NCBI GenBank assembly: GCA_036268875.1
Contig: DATATI010000002.1
Coordinates: 38,069 to 102,068, forward strand
Length of the DNA: 64,000 bases
Direction of reading: 5' to 3'
Source of the DNA: Polyangia bacterium
GTDB taxonomy: Bacteria; Myxococcota_A; Polyangia; Fen-1088
Shown: positions 50,889-61,696 of the stretch, piece after piece
Position numbering within the stretch: position 1 is the first letter of the stretch
Layout: each line of letters starts with the position of its first letter
Program-made: the position numbers and the translations under genes
The notes under the pieces: model-generated
The model's database searches: none
What the model was told of the DNA's origin: nothing
The model's input: only the letters and a program-made list of their open reading frames with translations

Positions 50889-51716
50889 ATGGGAATGTCG
50901 ATCAAAACCAACATCAGTTCTTTGGAAGCCCAAAAGAACCTCATGAACACCGAGAACGCTCTCGACAGTTCATTGGGCAAGCTGTCTTCGGGCTTCCGGA
51001 TCACCAAGGCTTCAGACGATGCGGCCGGCCTGGCGATCTCCGTCAACCTCGGCGCGCAGATTGCCAGCTACGGTCAAGCGATCCGCAACGCCAACGACGC
51101 CCTCAACGTCATCCAGACGGCCGAGTCGTCGATGAACGAATCGCAGAACATCATCACCCGTCTGCGCGAGCTGGCGTCGGAAGCGGCGTCGTCCGGCATC
51201 GGCAACACCGAGCGCGGGTACATCCAGAACGAGGTCAACGCCCTGACCTCGGAAATCGACCGTATCGCCAACGCCACCGAGTACAACGGCGTCTCGCTGA
51301 TCAACTCGTCCATCGCGCTGACCTTCCAGGTCGGTATCCGCAACGTGGCCCTCAACGATCAGATCACGGTCAGCACCGCCAACGCCACCACGGCCGCATT
51401 GGGCCTCAACGGCCTCAGCTTCACCACCCTGACCGGCGCCGAGGCGGCCCTGTCGATCCTCGACGACGCCATGCAGACCATCTCGGCGGCGCGCGCCACC
51501 ATGGGCGCCCAGTCGAACCGCATGCAGTCGGTCATCAACACGGCGACCACCGAATCGGTCAGCCTCTCGGCGGCGCAAAGCCGTATTCGCGACGTCGACG
51601 TGGCCGAAGAAACCTCGAACCTGTCCCGTCAGCAGATCCTCATGCAGGCCGGCGTCTCGGTTCTCGCCCAGGCGAACCAGGTCCCGCAGGCCGCGCTGAA
51701 GCTGATCAGCGGTTAG
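50889..51716 (+). CDS. fliC: Flagellin
   Basis: 275 residues from ATG 50889, with GAGGGAGAA upstream; ATG 50895 is also possible. The N-terminal D0/D1 region is classical (NISSLEAQKNLMNTENALDSSLGKLSSGFRITKASDDAAGLAIS), as is the C-terminal one (SVINTATTESVSLSAAQSRIRDVDVAEETSNLSRQQILMQAGVSVLAQANQVPQAALKLI). Only about 110 residues separate them, so the surface D2/D3 domains are absent, as in short flagellins. The protein is secreted by the flagellar type III system and polymerises into the filament. No other flagellar gene is in this window. The gene is monocistronic, with its own sigma-54 promoter and a strong hairpin behind it. Confidence 0.96.
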   Translation: MGMSIKTNISSLEAQKNLMNTENALDSSLGKLSSGFRITKASDDAAGLAISVNLGAQIASYGQAIRNANDALNVIQTAESSMNESQNIITRLRELASEAASSGIGNTERGYIQNEVNALTSEIDRIANATEYNGVSLINSSIALTFQVGIRNVALNDQITVSTANATTAALGLNGLSFTTLTGAEAALSILDDAMQTISAARATMGAQSNRMQSVINTATTESVSLSAAQSRIRDVDVAEETSNLSRQQILMQAGVSVLAQANQVPQAALKLISG

Positions 51717-51756
51717 TCCGCGGTCCGCGGATCCGCGCCTCCCGTGACTCTGCTTT

Positions 51757-51788
51757 CATCGGCGCGAGGATTGGCCCTCGCGCCGATG
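51757..51788. terminator. Bidirectional hairpin between flagellin and bcp genes
   Basis: A perfect 13-bp stem (51757-51769 with 51776-51788, CATCGGCGCGAGG and its complement) closes a 6-nt loop, 40 bp after the flagellin stop and 31 bp after the convergent bcp stop. It can fold from either strand. There is no long T-tract, so it may also act as a 3' stability element. Confidence 0.7.
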
Positions 51789-51819
51789 GGAAGCGCCAAT
51801 CGGGATACGGCGCGCGGAC

Positions 51820-52299
51820 CTAGACTTTTAGCTCTTTCAATTTTTCCCGTACCGCTTCGGCGTGACCTTTGGCGCTGACCTTCGGCCAATGGAAGGCCAC
51901 CTTGCCTTGCGGGTCGATGATCACCGTGGAGCGAATGACGCCCATGCTGATCTTTCCGTAGAGATTTTTTTCGCCCCAGGCGCCGTACCGTTCGATGGTC
52001 TCGTGCGCCGGGTCGGACAGCAGACTGACTTTAAGCTTGTACTTGGCGATGAACTTCCGGTGGCGCTCGGTCGAGTCGGGGCTGCAGCCGTAGACGCTGG
52101 CCTCCAGTTTCTCGAAGTCCTTGAGCCCGTCGGTAAAGTCACAAGCCTCGATGGTGCAGCCGGGCGTGTCGTCTTTCGGATAAAAATAAAGAACCGCCCA
52201 CCGCCCGCCCAGATCGGCCAGCTTCACGGTCTGGTCGTCCTGGTTCTTGAGGGAAAAACTCGGGGCTTTCTTGCCCACGGTCAGGGTCGACTCGGCCAT
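51820..52299 (-). CDS. bcp: Thioredoxin-dependent peroxiredoxin (Bcp/PrxQ)
   Basis: 159 residues. The atypical 2-Cys signature YPKDDTPGCTIEACDF gives peroxidatic Cys48 and resolving Cys53. LYFYPKDDTPGCT and the late YGAWGEKN...STVIIDPQG motifs are typical of Bcp. No export signal, so it reduces organic or hydrogen peroxides in the cytoplasm with thioredoxin. The gene is monocistronic and convergent with flagellin. Its promoter must lie in the 85 bp shared with the divergent lipoprotein gene. Confidence 0.97.
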   Translation of the reverse strand: MAESTLTVGKKAPSFSLKNQDDQTVKLADLGGRWAVLYFYPKDDTPGCTIEACDFTDGLKDFEKLEASVYGCSPDSTERHRKFIAKYKLKVSLLSDPAHETIERYGAWGEKNLYGKISMGVIRSTVIIDPQGKVAFHWPKVSAKGHAEAVREKLKELKV

Positions 52300-52383
52300 G
52301 GCCGTTGTTTACCATACGGGCGCTGCATCGCTTCCATTTGCGACCGGATCGCGACAGGATTGTCGGCTGCCCGCCTGAATCTG

Positions 52384-53604
52384 ATGAACGGCCGGTGCGC
52401 GGGCGTGTGGGGCCGGCCTTTTCGTGGGGTTTCCTTGGCGCATCCGTTGCTTAATCGTCGGCTTATCCAAGATCGTTTTCGCCGTCTCCCGGTTACGACC
52501 AGGCGACGGCCACCCTGGGCCCTCGGGCTGGTGGCCGCGACGGCCAGCGCCTGTCTGTTCACTGCGCCCATCAACATGCCGCCCACCATTCAGATCGTTT
52601 CCCCGCTGGTCATCTCGCGCGGTCAGCCGGCCACGTTCACGGCCACGGTGGCGGACGACCAGTCGCAGGCGCCTGATGTCTCGTGGGCGCGCACCGACGG
52701 CACCTGTCCCGACGCCGGCGATCGCACCCAGTGGCCAGCGTCGCGAACCAGCATCACGATGTTCACGGTCGACGGATCGATGACCAAGGCTCCGTTCTGC
52801 GTGTGGGCGGTGGCCACCGACAGCCACGGCGCCGCGCGCGCGGCTAACTTCGCGGCCACGCCGACCAACCACGCGCCCACTGCGGCCATCGACGTGGTCA
52901 GCCCGACGCAACCGCCCTATTCGTTTCTGTCCCAGTTTGTGCTGGCGGCGCACACCAACGACGTGGACATGGATTCGCTGACGGTGAACTGGAATCTGGG
53001 GGCCAAGCCGGTCGGCTCGCAGGCCATGATCGCCGCGTGCGACGGTAAGCCCAAAGATCAGTTCACCTGTCTGGCCGCCGACGTGCCCGGGGACTACCGC
53101 GTGGACCTGACCGCCGCCGACGCCAGCGACAAAGGCACCGCCAGCGTCTCCTTGACCGTCCTGGCCGATGCGTTGCCCTGTATCGACGTCACCATGCCCG
53201 ACTATGCGTCGGGGCCCCAGGTACACCTGCTGGCCTCCGACGGCTCGGGCGCCGCCGACACCACCATCGACAATTTTTCCGTCCTGCGCGTCCTCGACGA
53301 TCTGGACGGCTGGCCCAGCGACAGCAGCCAGCTTCATTTCACCTGGAGCACGGCCCGCAACACCGACCCACTGGTGTTCGTGGGGATCGGCGGCGCCACC
53401 TTCCCGCTGCCCACGCTGAGCTTTCGCATCGGCGACAAGGAGCGCGTGCGGGTGGAGATCGCCGACCGCAACAACAGCAAAGAGATCCAGGACGCGCTGA
53501 CCGGTTGCAACGACCAGGACGCCTGCGTGGCGCCGGCCAGTCGCGCCTTTGGCAACCGCGCCGGATGCCTGCTGCGCGTGACCTGGAACGTGGAGTACCG
53601 ATGA
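52384..53604 (+). CDS. Hypothetical lipoprotein
   Basis: 406 residues if ATG 52384 is used, though this leaves a long basic N-terminus. TTG 52447 would shorten the leader before the hydrophobic stretch WALGLVAATASACL with lipobox TASAC. The body is beta-rich with Ig/PKD-like segments (PPTIQIVSPLVISRGQPATFTATVADD; HAPTAAIDVVS; DVPGDYRVDLTAADASDKGTASVSLTV). Several Cys pairs may form disulfides (TCPDAGD, ACDGKPKDQFTC, CNDQDAC). Function unknown. Its stop overlaps the start of the next lipoprotein gene as ATGA, so the two are translated together and may form a complex. Confidence 0.7.
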   Translation: MNGRCAGVWGRPFRGVSLAHPLLNRRLIQDRFRRLPVTTRRRPPWALGLVAATASACLFTAPINMPPTIQIVSPLVISRGQPATFTATVADDQSQAPDVSWARTDGTCPDAGDRTQWPASRTSITMFTVDGSMTKAPFCVWAVATDSHGAARAANFAATPTNHAPTAAIDVVSPTQPPYSFLSQFVLAAHTNDVDMDSLTVNWNLGAKPVGSQAMIAACDGKPKDQFTCLAADVPGDYRVDLTAADASDKGTASVSLTVLADALPCIDVTMPDYASGPQVHLLASDGSGAADTTIDNFSVLRVLDDLDGWPSDSSQLHFTWSTARNTDPLVFVGIGGATFPLPTLSFRIGDKERVRVEIADRNNSKEIQDALTGCNDQDACVAPASRAFGNRAGCLLRVTWNVEYR

Positions 53605-55622
53605 ACGGGGAGGCGCGGCTGCGGATCGCGATGACGGTGACGCTGGCGGCGGTGGGGGCGGGTTGTTCAGCCTCAATTGCCAGCAGCGGCTACCCCGGCA
53701 GCGGAGGCGGGGCCAACGGCCCGGGCAGCGGCGGCTTCTCCGGCAACGGTGGCAATAGCGGCAGCGGCAGCGGCGGCACGACGGCAGGCGGATCGGGCGG
53801 CGCCGCCGCGGACGCAGCCACCGACGCTGGCGGCAACCCTGACGGAGGCGCCACGGACGCCGGGATAGGCTGCTACCTCAACCTTCTCCCGGCGCCGCCG
53901 CTGTCGTTCCAGGACAACATCGAGCGCAGCCCCACCCCGTTCCGCGTCCGCGCCCAGGCCAGCCCGCCGGTCGCCACCGATCAATGGATGTGGACGGTTA
54001 TTTATCCTGACGCTTCGATCATGCACCCGCCGGCGGTGAACAACGATCCGACAGTGATCGAGTTCCCGCTGTCGATGAACGGTTCGTACAGCATCACCGC
54101 GCAGGTGAGCAACCGCCCGCAGTGCGTGCCGATCACCCGATCCTTCGCCGTCATCGACCCGCTGCCCACCGAATTCGCCTTCCGCGTCTTCCCGCCCGCC
54201 GCGCTGGCGCTGCCGGTGCAAGAGTTTCGCCTCACCCGCCAGAAACTGTCGAACGGCCTTTTGCTGGACGCGCAGGTGCAGCAGGTGAAGATCTTCGCCT
54301 ACGACAACGTCGCGCAGGTGCTGCCGACCTATCTGCAGATCACCAGCCCAGGATCGACGCTGGTCATCGAAGGCAACACCCAGCATGGCCTGGTCAATGT
54401 GCCCTTGTTGTTGCAGCGCGAGTACGACCTTCTGCTGATCCCGTCCGGCGCCTTCGCACCCAAACTTCTCAGCGGCACCACCGCCACCCTGGCTGACGCC
54501 GCCAAGTCGCTGTCATTTGATCCGGGCATCACCGTCAGCGGGCAGGCGCAACGCAACGACGGCAGCCCGGTGGCCGGCGCGCGGCTGGTTTTGCGCGACG
54601 GCGCACGTCCGTCGACGGTGGGCATCAGCGACGGCAGCGGCGCCTTTTCGCTGCTGACCCGCGACGGCGCCCTGTCGCTGGAAATTGCCGCGCCAACCGG
54701 ATCCGGGCTGCCGGACGCGCAAGTCAGCGCAGCGGCCGGGATCGTCCTGCCTGGCGCGGCCAGCGGGCTGACGCTGATCATGCGCTGGGCGGCGCTGCCC
54801 ACCGGCGCGTTGAAGCTGACCATTCACAACAGCGATGGGACCACCGCTGCCGCTGGTGCCGCCGTGCACGCCGAGTTGACCACCCCGATCGCCGCGGCCG
54901 GCGTCCTGACGGTGCATTCGCCCGACGCGCCCACGGGGTCGGCTGACCTTTCCCTGACCGCCAGCGGCTCGGTGCGCGCCGACGCCGTCGCCGACAGCAG
55001 CGGTGCGATCACCTTTGCCACCTTGCCGTTGGGCCCCTATCGCCTGACCGTCACGCCGCCCGCTGGCGCCGCCGCCGACGCGGCCATCACCACGGCCTCG
55101 GTCGTCGTCGACGCCGCCGGCGCCACCAGCGACGTGCGCATCGCGCGCAAGATCATCCTCTCGGGAACGTTGCAGGCGGCGGGCGGCGGAAGCACCCAAG
55201 GCGTGCGTCTGTCCGCCATCGACACCGGCGCGGATGTCGTCGCCACCCCGTCGTCAGCGCTGGTGGATAACAGCGGCCACTACGCCTTGACCGTCGATCC
55301 AGGACGCGCTTACAAGTTGTGGGCGGTACCGGCGGCCGGCCAACCTTTGGCCCGCGCCGTGGTGGGGACGATGACCGCGCCCGTCGCCAATCAGACGTTG
55401 GGCGTCTTCATCGTGCCGACCGGGGTGAGCACCAGCAGCAGCGTCCGCATCGCCGGGCCGGTCGCCGACGCCCTGGTGCAGGTCTTCTGCCCGCCGTCGT
55501 CGGCCACCTGCGTGGACACCACCCTGCCGCTCGCCGAGGCGGTCACGGCGGTCGACGGCACGTTCAGCGTGGTGTTACCTGACACCGGCGCGCCGGCGGC
55601 GGCGGGCTCAGGGAAGATCTAG
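53601..55622 (+). CDS. Lipoprotein with carboxypeptidase-regulatory-like repeats
   Basis: 673 residues from ATG 53601, coupled to the previous gene by ATGA. Lipobox VGAGC near residue 22, then a Gly/Ser/Ala/Asp-rich linker to about residue 95. The remaining beta-rich region holds several carboxypeptidase-regulatory-like (CarboxypepD_reg/transthyretin-like) repeats: VSGQAQRNDGSPVAGARLVLRDG, LKLTIHNSDGTTAAAGAAVHAEL and LSGTLQAAGGGSTQGVRLSAID. Such repeats are common in surface and adhesion proteins. No catalytic residues were seen. The 3' end overlaps the convergent metallophosphoesterase gene by 15 bp. Confidence 0.75.
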   Translation: MNGEARLRIAMTVTLAAVGAGCSASIASSGYPGSGGGANGPGSGGFSGNGGNSGSGSGGTTAGGSGGAAADAATDAGGNPDGGATDAGIGCYLNLLPAPPLSFQDNIERSPTPFRVRAQASPPVATDQWMWTVIYPDASIMHPPAVNNDPTVIEFPLSMNGSYSITAQVSNRPQCVPITRSFAVIDPLPTEFAFRVFPPAALALPVQEFRLTRQKLSNGLLLDAQVQQVKIFAYDNVAQVLPTYLQITSPGSTLVIEGNTQHGLVNVPLLLQREYDLLLIPSGAFAPKLLSGTTATLADAAKSLSFDPGITVSGQAQRNDGSPVAGARLVLRDGARPSTVGISDGSGAFSLLTRDGALSLEIAAPTGSGLPDAQVSAAAGIVLPGAASGLTLIMRWAALPTGALKLTIHNSDGTTAAAGAAVHAELTTPIAAAGVLTVHSPDAPTGSADLSLTASGSVRADAVADSSGAITFATLPLGPYRLTVTPPAGAAADAAITTASVVVDAAGATSDVRIARKIILSGTLQAAGGGSTQGVRLSAIDTGADVVATPSSALVDNSGHYALTVDPGRAYKLWAVPAAGQPLARAVVGTMTAPVANQTLGVFIVPTGVSTSSSVRIAGPVADALVQVFCPPSSATCVDTTLPLAEAVTAVDGTFSVVLPDTGAPAAAGSGKI

Positions 55623-56666
55623 ATCGAACTGGTTCTGATCGTCGGTCAGCGACTGATCCAGGTACGGTGAATACGTCTGCACGTGCACCTTGCGCTCGGC
55701 GGGCGCGAAGCGCATCACCCGCAGGTAACCGTTGCCGCCCTTCACTTCGGGGCAAGGACCGGCGGTGCAGTATTGATAGTTGGCCAGCAGCTGGTGCACG
55801 ACCGAGCCGTCGGGTCGCGCGCTGGTCAGCCGGCCGGTGGAAAAACCGAAGAGGTTCGTCCCGTCGCCCACCATGTGCCCACAAAAAACGAACTGCACGT
55901 TGCGGTTGGTGACGATCAGCTTGCGCCACAGATCCTCGCCGTCGTTGACGCTGGTGCCGGGCTGGCCGACCATCACATAATTGTACGGCGAGAAGACTTG
56001 AGGCGGGCCGTTGTGGTCATAGCGCTGATTGCCGGCGTAGAGGAACGCGTGGGTGATGATGATGGCGGGCACGTCGGAAAATTTTTTCAGGATGCTGTCG
56101 GCCCAGGCCACCACCTCGTCGCGCGGACCGAACTCCAGCGCCAGCACCAGAAAGCGACCGGCGCCCGCCGGCAGCAGGCTATAGCTGTTTTCGATGTGAC
56201 CGTCCTCGAAGGTGCCGCCGAACGTCGGGCTCTGTGCGAAGCGCGACACGGGAAAGTATTGCGCCGTCATGCCCATCCGATCGGCCAGGTTGGTGTAGTC
56301 GTGGTTGCCGGCGGTGATGACGTAGGGGACGTTGCCGTCCAGCATCGACAGGCTGTGGTTGGCCACCATCCACTGCGCCGGGACGTCCGAATCGACGATG
56401 TCTCCGACGTGCAGGACAAAGCTGATCCCGACGCTGTCGCGGTTGTCGACGATCCATTTCGTTTGCGCGTCGAAGATGGCCGGCCAACCGAGCGAGTAGT
56501 ACTGGGTGTCCGGCAACACCACCACCGCGAACGGCGCCGCGGAGCCATCGTCCGAAGGGGAACCGGCGTCGTCCGCGATGCCCGGATCCGAACCGCACCC
56601 GCCCGCCACGGCGAACAGCGCCACGAAGCCTAAAATGAAGCCCAGAACGGCGGTCCGGCTCGGCAT
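55608..56666 (-). CDS. Calcineurin-like metallophosphoesterase lipoprotein
   Basis: 352 residues from ATG 56666. Lipobox VAGGC near residue 23. The catalytic domain has the family motifs VVLPDTQYY (DxQ in place of the usual DxH), LHVGDIVDSD (GDxxD), ITAGNHDYTN (GNHD), IIITHAFLY and FCGHMVG (GHxx). It is probably a dimetal phosphodiesterase or phosphatase on the outer surface; the substrate is not predictable. It converges with, and overlaps, the lipoprotein gene at its 3' end. Confidence 0.87.
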   Translation of the reverse strand: MPSRTAVLGFILGFVALFAVAGGCGSDPGIADDAGSPSDDGSAAPFAVVVLPDTQYYSLGWPAIFDAQTKWIVDNRDSVGISFVLHVGDIVDSDVPAQWMVANHSLSMLDGNVPYVITAGNHDYTNLADRMGMTAQYFPVSRFAQSPTFGGTFEDGHIENSYSLLPAGAGRFLVLALEFGPRDEVVAWADSILKKFSDVPAIIITHAFLYAGNQRYDHNGPPQVFSPYNYVMVGQPGTSVNDGEDLWRKLIVTNRNVQFVFCGHMVGDGTNLFGFSTGRLTSARPDGSVVHQLLANYQYCTAGPCPEVKGGNGYLRVMRFAPAERKVHVQTYSPYLDQSLTDDQNQFDLDLP

Positions 56667-56737
56667 GGCCTCAGACAATAGCGCCGATCCTGAGCCCTGG
56701 CATCACGGGTCGGAAAAACGCACAATCGCGGCAGCCC

Positions 56738-57547
56738 ATGAAACTGACCGTCGACGGTACGGACCTGCACTTTGAAATTCACGGCGACGCGCGCGACGGC
56801 GCGCGGCCCTGGGTGGTGCTCAGTCACTCACTGGCCTGCGCATGGCAGATGTGGGCGCCGCAGATCCCCGCCCTGACCGCGCGCTACCGCGTGCTGGCCC
56901 TGGACACGCGCGGCCACGGGCAAAGCGCGGCCTCGCCGGCGCCTTACACGTTCGATCAGCTGGCCGACGACATCGCGGCGATCGGGCAAGCGCTGCGCAT
57001 CGAACGGCCGCACTTTGTCGGTCTGTCGATGGGAGGGATGATCGGCCAGACCTACGCCCTGCGTTTTCCGGGCGCGCTGGCCAGCCTGACCCTGGCCGAC
57101 ACCGCCAGCCGCTGGCCAGCCACCGCGCACGCCACCTTTGTCCAGCGCGCCCAGACCGCGCTCACAGAAGGTATGGAGCCGCTGGTGGAGCCAACGCTGG
57201 CGCGGTGGTTCACCCCGGCTTTTCACCACTCGCACCCGGACCAGGTGGAGCGCGTGGGCGCCATGATTCGCGCCACGCCGCCCATGGGCTTTGCCGGCTG
57301 CGCGGCCGCGGTTCCCACCATCAACACCACCGATCGCCTGAGCGAGATCGCCTGCCCGATGTTGATCATCGTCGGCAAAGACGACGGTGGCACGCCGCCG
57401 GCGATGGCCCGCGAGATCCACGACCACGCGCCCGGATCGCAGCTGGTGATCCTGGAGAACGCCTCCCACCTGTCGAACATCGAACAGGCGGCGGCGTTCA
57501 ACGCGGTGTTGCTGCCGTTTCTGGCGGCGGCGTCCGCCGCGGGCTGA
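56738..57547 (+). CDS. Alpha/beta hydrolase, 3-oxoadipate enol-lactonase (PcaD)-like
   Basis: 269 residues. Nucleophile Ser97 in FVGLSMGGMIGQ, probable acid Asp215/216 in IIVGKDDGGTPP, and His244 in LENASHLSNIEQ. The N-terminal pattern VLSHSLACAWQMWAPQIPALTARYRVLALDTRGHGQS is very close to PcaD enol-lactonases. They hydrolyse 3-oxoadipate enol-lactone in the beta-ketoadipate pathway. No other gene of that pathway is nearby. A general esterase of the same family is therefore possible. The gene is followed after 43 bp by the YVTN-propeller gene on the same strand. Confidence 0.82.
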   Translation: MKLTVDGTDLHFEIHGDARDGARPWVVLSHSLACAWQMWAPQIPALTARYRVLALDTRGHGQSAASPAPYTFDQLADDIAAIGQALRIERPHFVGLSMGGMIGQTYALRFPGALASLTLADTASRWPATAHATFVQRAQTALTEGMEPLVEPTLARWFTPAFHHSHPDQVERVGAMIRATPPMGFAGCAAAVPTINTTDRLSEIACPMLIIVGKDDGGTPPAMAREIHDHAPGSQLVILENASHLSNIEQAAAFNAVLLPFLAAASAAG

Positions 57548-57590
57548 ACCGCGTGGCGCCGGCGCCGGCGGTGCTGTATGCCTGCAGGCC

Positions 57591-58637
57591 ATGAAGCTGC
57601 GCCAATCTCTGCTGTCCGCCGCCGGGTTGTTCGCCACCCTGGTCCTGGCGACAAACGCCCGCGCCGGCACTCGCCTTTACGTCAGCACCGAAGACGGCGG
57701 CGAGGTGGTGGTGGTCGACGCCGATCACGCCGCGGTGGTGGAGCGCATCCCGGTCGGCAAACGGCCGCGTGGCGTGAAGCTGTCGCGCGACAGGAAATCA
57801 TTGTTCGTGGCCCTGTCCGGTTCACCGAAGGCCGGTCCCGGCGTCGACGAATCCAAGCTGCCGCCCGCGGACCGCGAGGCTGACGGCGTGGCCCAGGTTG
57901 ATCTCGCCAGCGCCAGGTTGGTGCGCACCCTCCACAGCGGCCAGGATCCCGAATCGTTCGATCTGTCGGCCGACGGCAAGCAGCTTTACGTCTCGAACGA
58001 AGAGACGGCGGAGATGTCCGTGCTGGATCTGGCCAGCGGCAAGGTGTCGCACAAGGTGGCGATCGGCAGCGAACCAGAAGGAGTGACATTGCGCCCGGAC
58101 GGCAAGGTGGTCTACGTGACCTCCGAGGCCCAGAACGAGGTGGTCGCCGTCGACACCAAGTCCTTCGCTGTACTGGGGCGCATGGCCACCGGACCGCGCC
58201 CGCGCTCGGTGGTGTTCACCAAGAACGGCAAACTGGCCTTCGTCACCTGCGAGATGGGCGGCCAGGTGAACATCCTCGACGGCGCCAAGCACACCACGCT
58301 CGGAGCCATCAAGATCGAACCGAAAGCGAAGACCGTTTTGGGCCCGCGCCCGATGGGCGCCGCGCTGTCGCCTGACGGCAAGCAGGTCTTCATTTCTGAC
58401 GGGCGCGGCGAATCGGTGGCCATCATCGACGTCGCCACGCGGAAGGTTGCGCGCCTGCTGGACGGAGTGGGCGGACGCCCGTGGGGGATCGGCGTCAGCA
58501 AGGACGGCAAGCGCCTGTTCACCGCGAACGGACCGTCCCAAGACGTGTCGATCATCGATCTGGCGACGGGGACCGTCACCGCGCGGGTGAAGGTGGGGGG
58601 ATCGCCCTGGGGCCTGGCGGTCGCCACCACGCCCTGA
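57591..58637 (+). CDS. Periplasmic YVTN-type beta-propeller protein
   Basis: 348 residues. Signal peptide about 1-25 (LFATLVLATNARA). The mature protein is a seven-blade-like propeller with repeated YVS/FVT...V.D......V.I..G..P.G motifs: RLYVSTEDGGEVVVVDADHAAVVERIPVGKRPRGV, LYVSNEETAEMSVLDLASGKV and KVVYVTSEAQNEVVAVDTKSF. YVTN propellers act as binding scaffolds, sometimes in redox or surface-layer systems. No enzymatic role can be assigned. Confidence 0.9.
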   Translation: MKLRQSLLSAAGLFATLVLATNARAGTRLYVSTEDGGEVVVVDADHAAVVERIPVGKRPRGVKLSRDRKSLFVALSGSPKAGPGVDESKLPPADREADGVAQVDLASARLVRTLHSGQDPESFDLSADGKQLYVSNEETAEMSVLDLASGKVSHKVAIGSEPEGVTLRPDGKVVYVTSEAQNEVVAVDTKSFAVLGRMATGPRPRSVVFTKNGKLAFVTCEMGGQVNILDGAKHTTLGAIKIEPKAKTVLGPRPMGAALSPDGKQVFISDGRGESVAIIDVATRKVARLLDGVGGRPWGIGVSKDGKRLFTANGPSQDVSIIDLATGTVTARVKVGGSPWGLAVATTP

Positions 58638-58666
58638 TCGGATCGCGGGAAGGCCTGGCTTCTCGC

Positions 58667-60498
<1,832 letters not shown>

Positions 60499-60688
60499 CG
60501 GGCGCTCCTCGGCTGAAAACCTCTTGGGGGGACCAGATCGAGCGCGCCACCCTACGGCGGCAATCACATCTTCGCCAAGCAGAAACAAATCAGGGCATCA
60601 GAAGTTTCACTGAAGAAATGAGTTAGAAATATGCTCGAAACATCAGTCCGCGACTTGCTCGCGCCGGCGTGTTCCGGGCGCGTGGCAG

Positions 60689-61696
60689 CTAGCGCGGAGC
60701 TGATTGCAACGTCAGCGGCAGCAGCGCGGTGGCCAACGCCTTGCTGTAAGGAATGCGGCCGGCCGCGCTGAGGTGCACCTCGTCGTCGTACATCGCGTCG
60801 CCGTCCAGGCCGTCGACGTGGCGCAGATCGAAGAACGGCGCGCCGGCGTCCTTCAGGACCTGCAGTGTTTCAGCCGCCAGCGCGTACTGAGCGCGGCCGC
60901 TGTCGGTGCGGGTTGGATAGGCCACGAAGGCCAGCCGAATGCCGGCGTCAGCGCCGGTGCGCAGCAGCCTTTGCAGCGCACGCAGCGAATGCGCGGGGGC
61001 GGCGGTGCTCGCGGACGCTGACGTCGCTCGCGCCCGACGGCGGTTGTGCTCGTAGATGGCGGTGTTGGCTGCTTCGGTGTAGGGCCGGAAGTCGGGGATC
61101 AGCGCCTCCAGCGCGCGTTCGCGGATGCGCTCGCTGGCGGCGAAGGTGGCCCAGAACGAACCCAGCATGAACTCGATGCGCTGGCTCCAGTCCGGCAGAT
61201 CCACCGAGAACACCGACGGCCAGTCGCGCACCGACGTGAAGAACTGAGCCAGGCGACCGATCTCGACGGTGTTGCCGTCCTGCAGATCGTCTTCATAGAA
61301 CGTCACCACCACCCAGTCGGGCCGGATCCCGGGCGTGACGAAATACTTTTGCAGCATGAACTGCCAGGTGTTGATGCGGGATTGATCGGCGACGAACAGG
61401 TCAGCCGACACGTGCGCGCCGGCAGCGGCGAAGGTGTTCTGCAAGGTCGGCAGATCAACGCCGCGATCGGTGGCCGAGTTTCCCATCAGCGCCAGGCGCA
61501 CGCCGTCGCGCTGCTCGAGGTGACGCGCCTTCTCCGGATACCCGGCAAAACGACGAAAGTCTTTCGAGCTGTTGAACAACTTGGTGCGCGTGAAGATCTC
61601 CAGCACCCCGAAGATCAGCAACAACGCCACCGGCACCTGCCAGCGCCAGGACCGGCCGGCGACCGGCGAATCAGAACTGGAAGTAGATGAACTCAT
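60689..61696 (-). CDS. Membrane-anchored SGNH/GDSL-like protein partnered with MBOAT
   Basis: 335 residues. One N-terminal membrane anchor (VPVALLLIFGVLEIF) follows a Ser-rich cytoplasmic tail. The extracytoplasmic part has an SGNH-like start (LALMGNSATDRGVDL; Ser in the GNSATDRG block) and an ending DDEVHLSAAGRIPY, matching the Asp-x-x-His block V. Such proteins (AlgJ/AlgX, DltD or PatB types) transfer or handle acyl groups delivered by an MBOAT. The gene start overlaps the MBOAT stop by 26 bp, so the two probably work together on the same polymer. Confidence 0.8.
   Translation of the reverse strand: MSSSTSSSDSPVAGRSWRWQVPVALLLIFGVLEIFTRTKLFNSSKDFRRFAGYPEKARHLEQRDGVRLALMGNSATDRGVDLPTLQNTFAAAGAHVSADLFVADQSRINTWQFMLQKYFVTPGIRPDWVVVTFYEDDLQDGNTVEIGRLAQFFTSVRDWPSVFSVDLPDWSQRIEFMLGSFWATFAASERIRERALEALIPDFRPYTEAANTAIYEHNRRRARATSASASTAAPAHSLRALQRLLRTGADAGIRLAFVAYPTRTDSGRAQYALAAETLQVLKDAGAPFFDLRHVDGLDGDAMYDDEVHLSAAGRIPYSKALATALLPLTLQSAPR

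Noticed and set aside
60560..60578. Sigma-54-like element (TTGGC...TTGC) upstream of amt on the minus strand
   Set aside because: GG and GC are 13 bp apart instead of 10, so it cannot act as a -24/-12 promoter.
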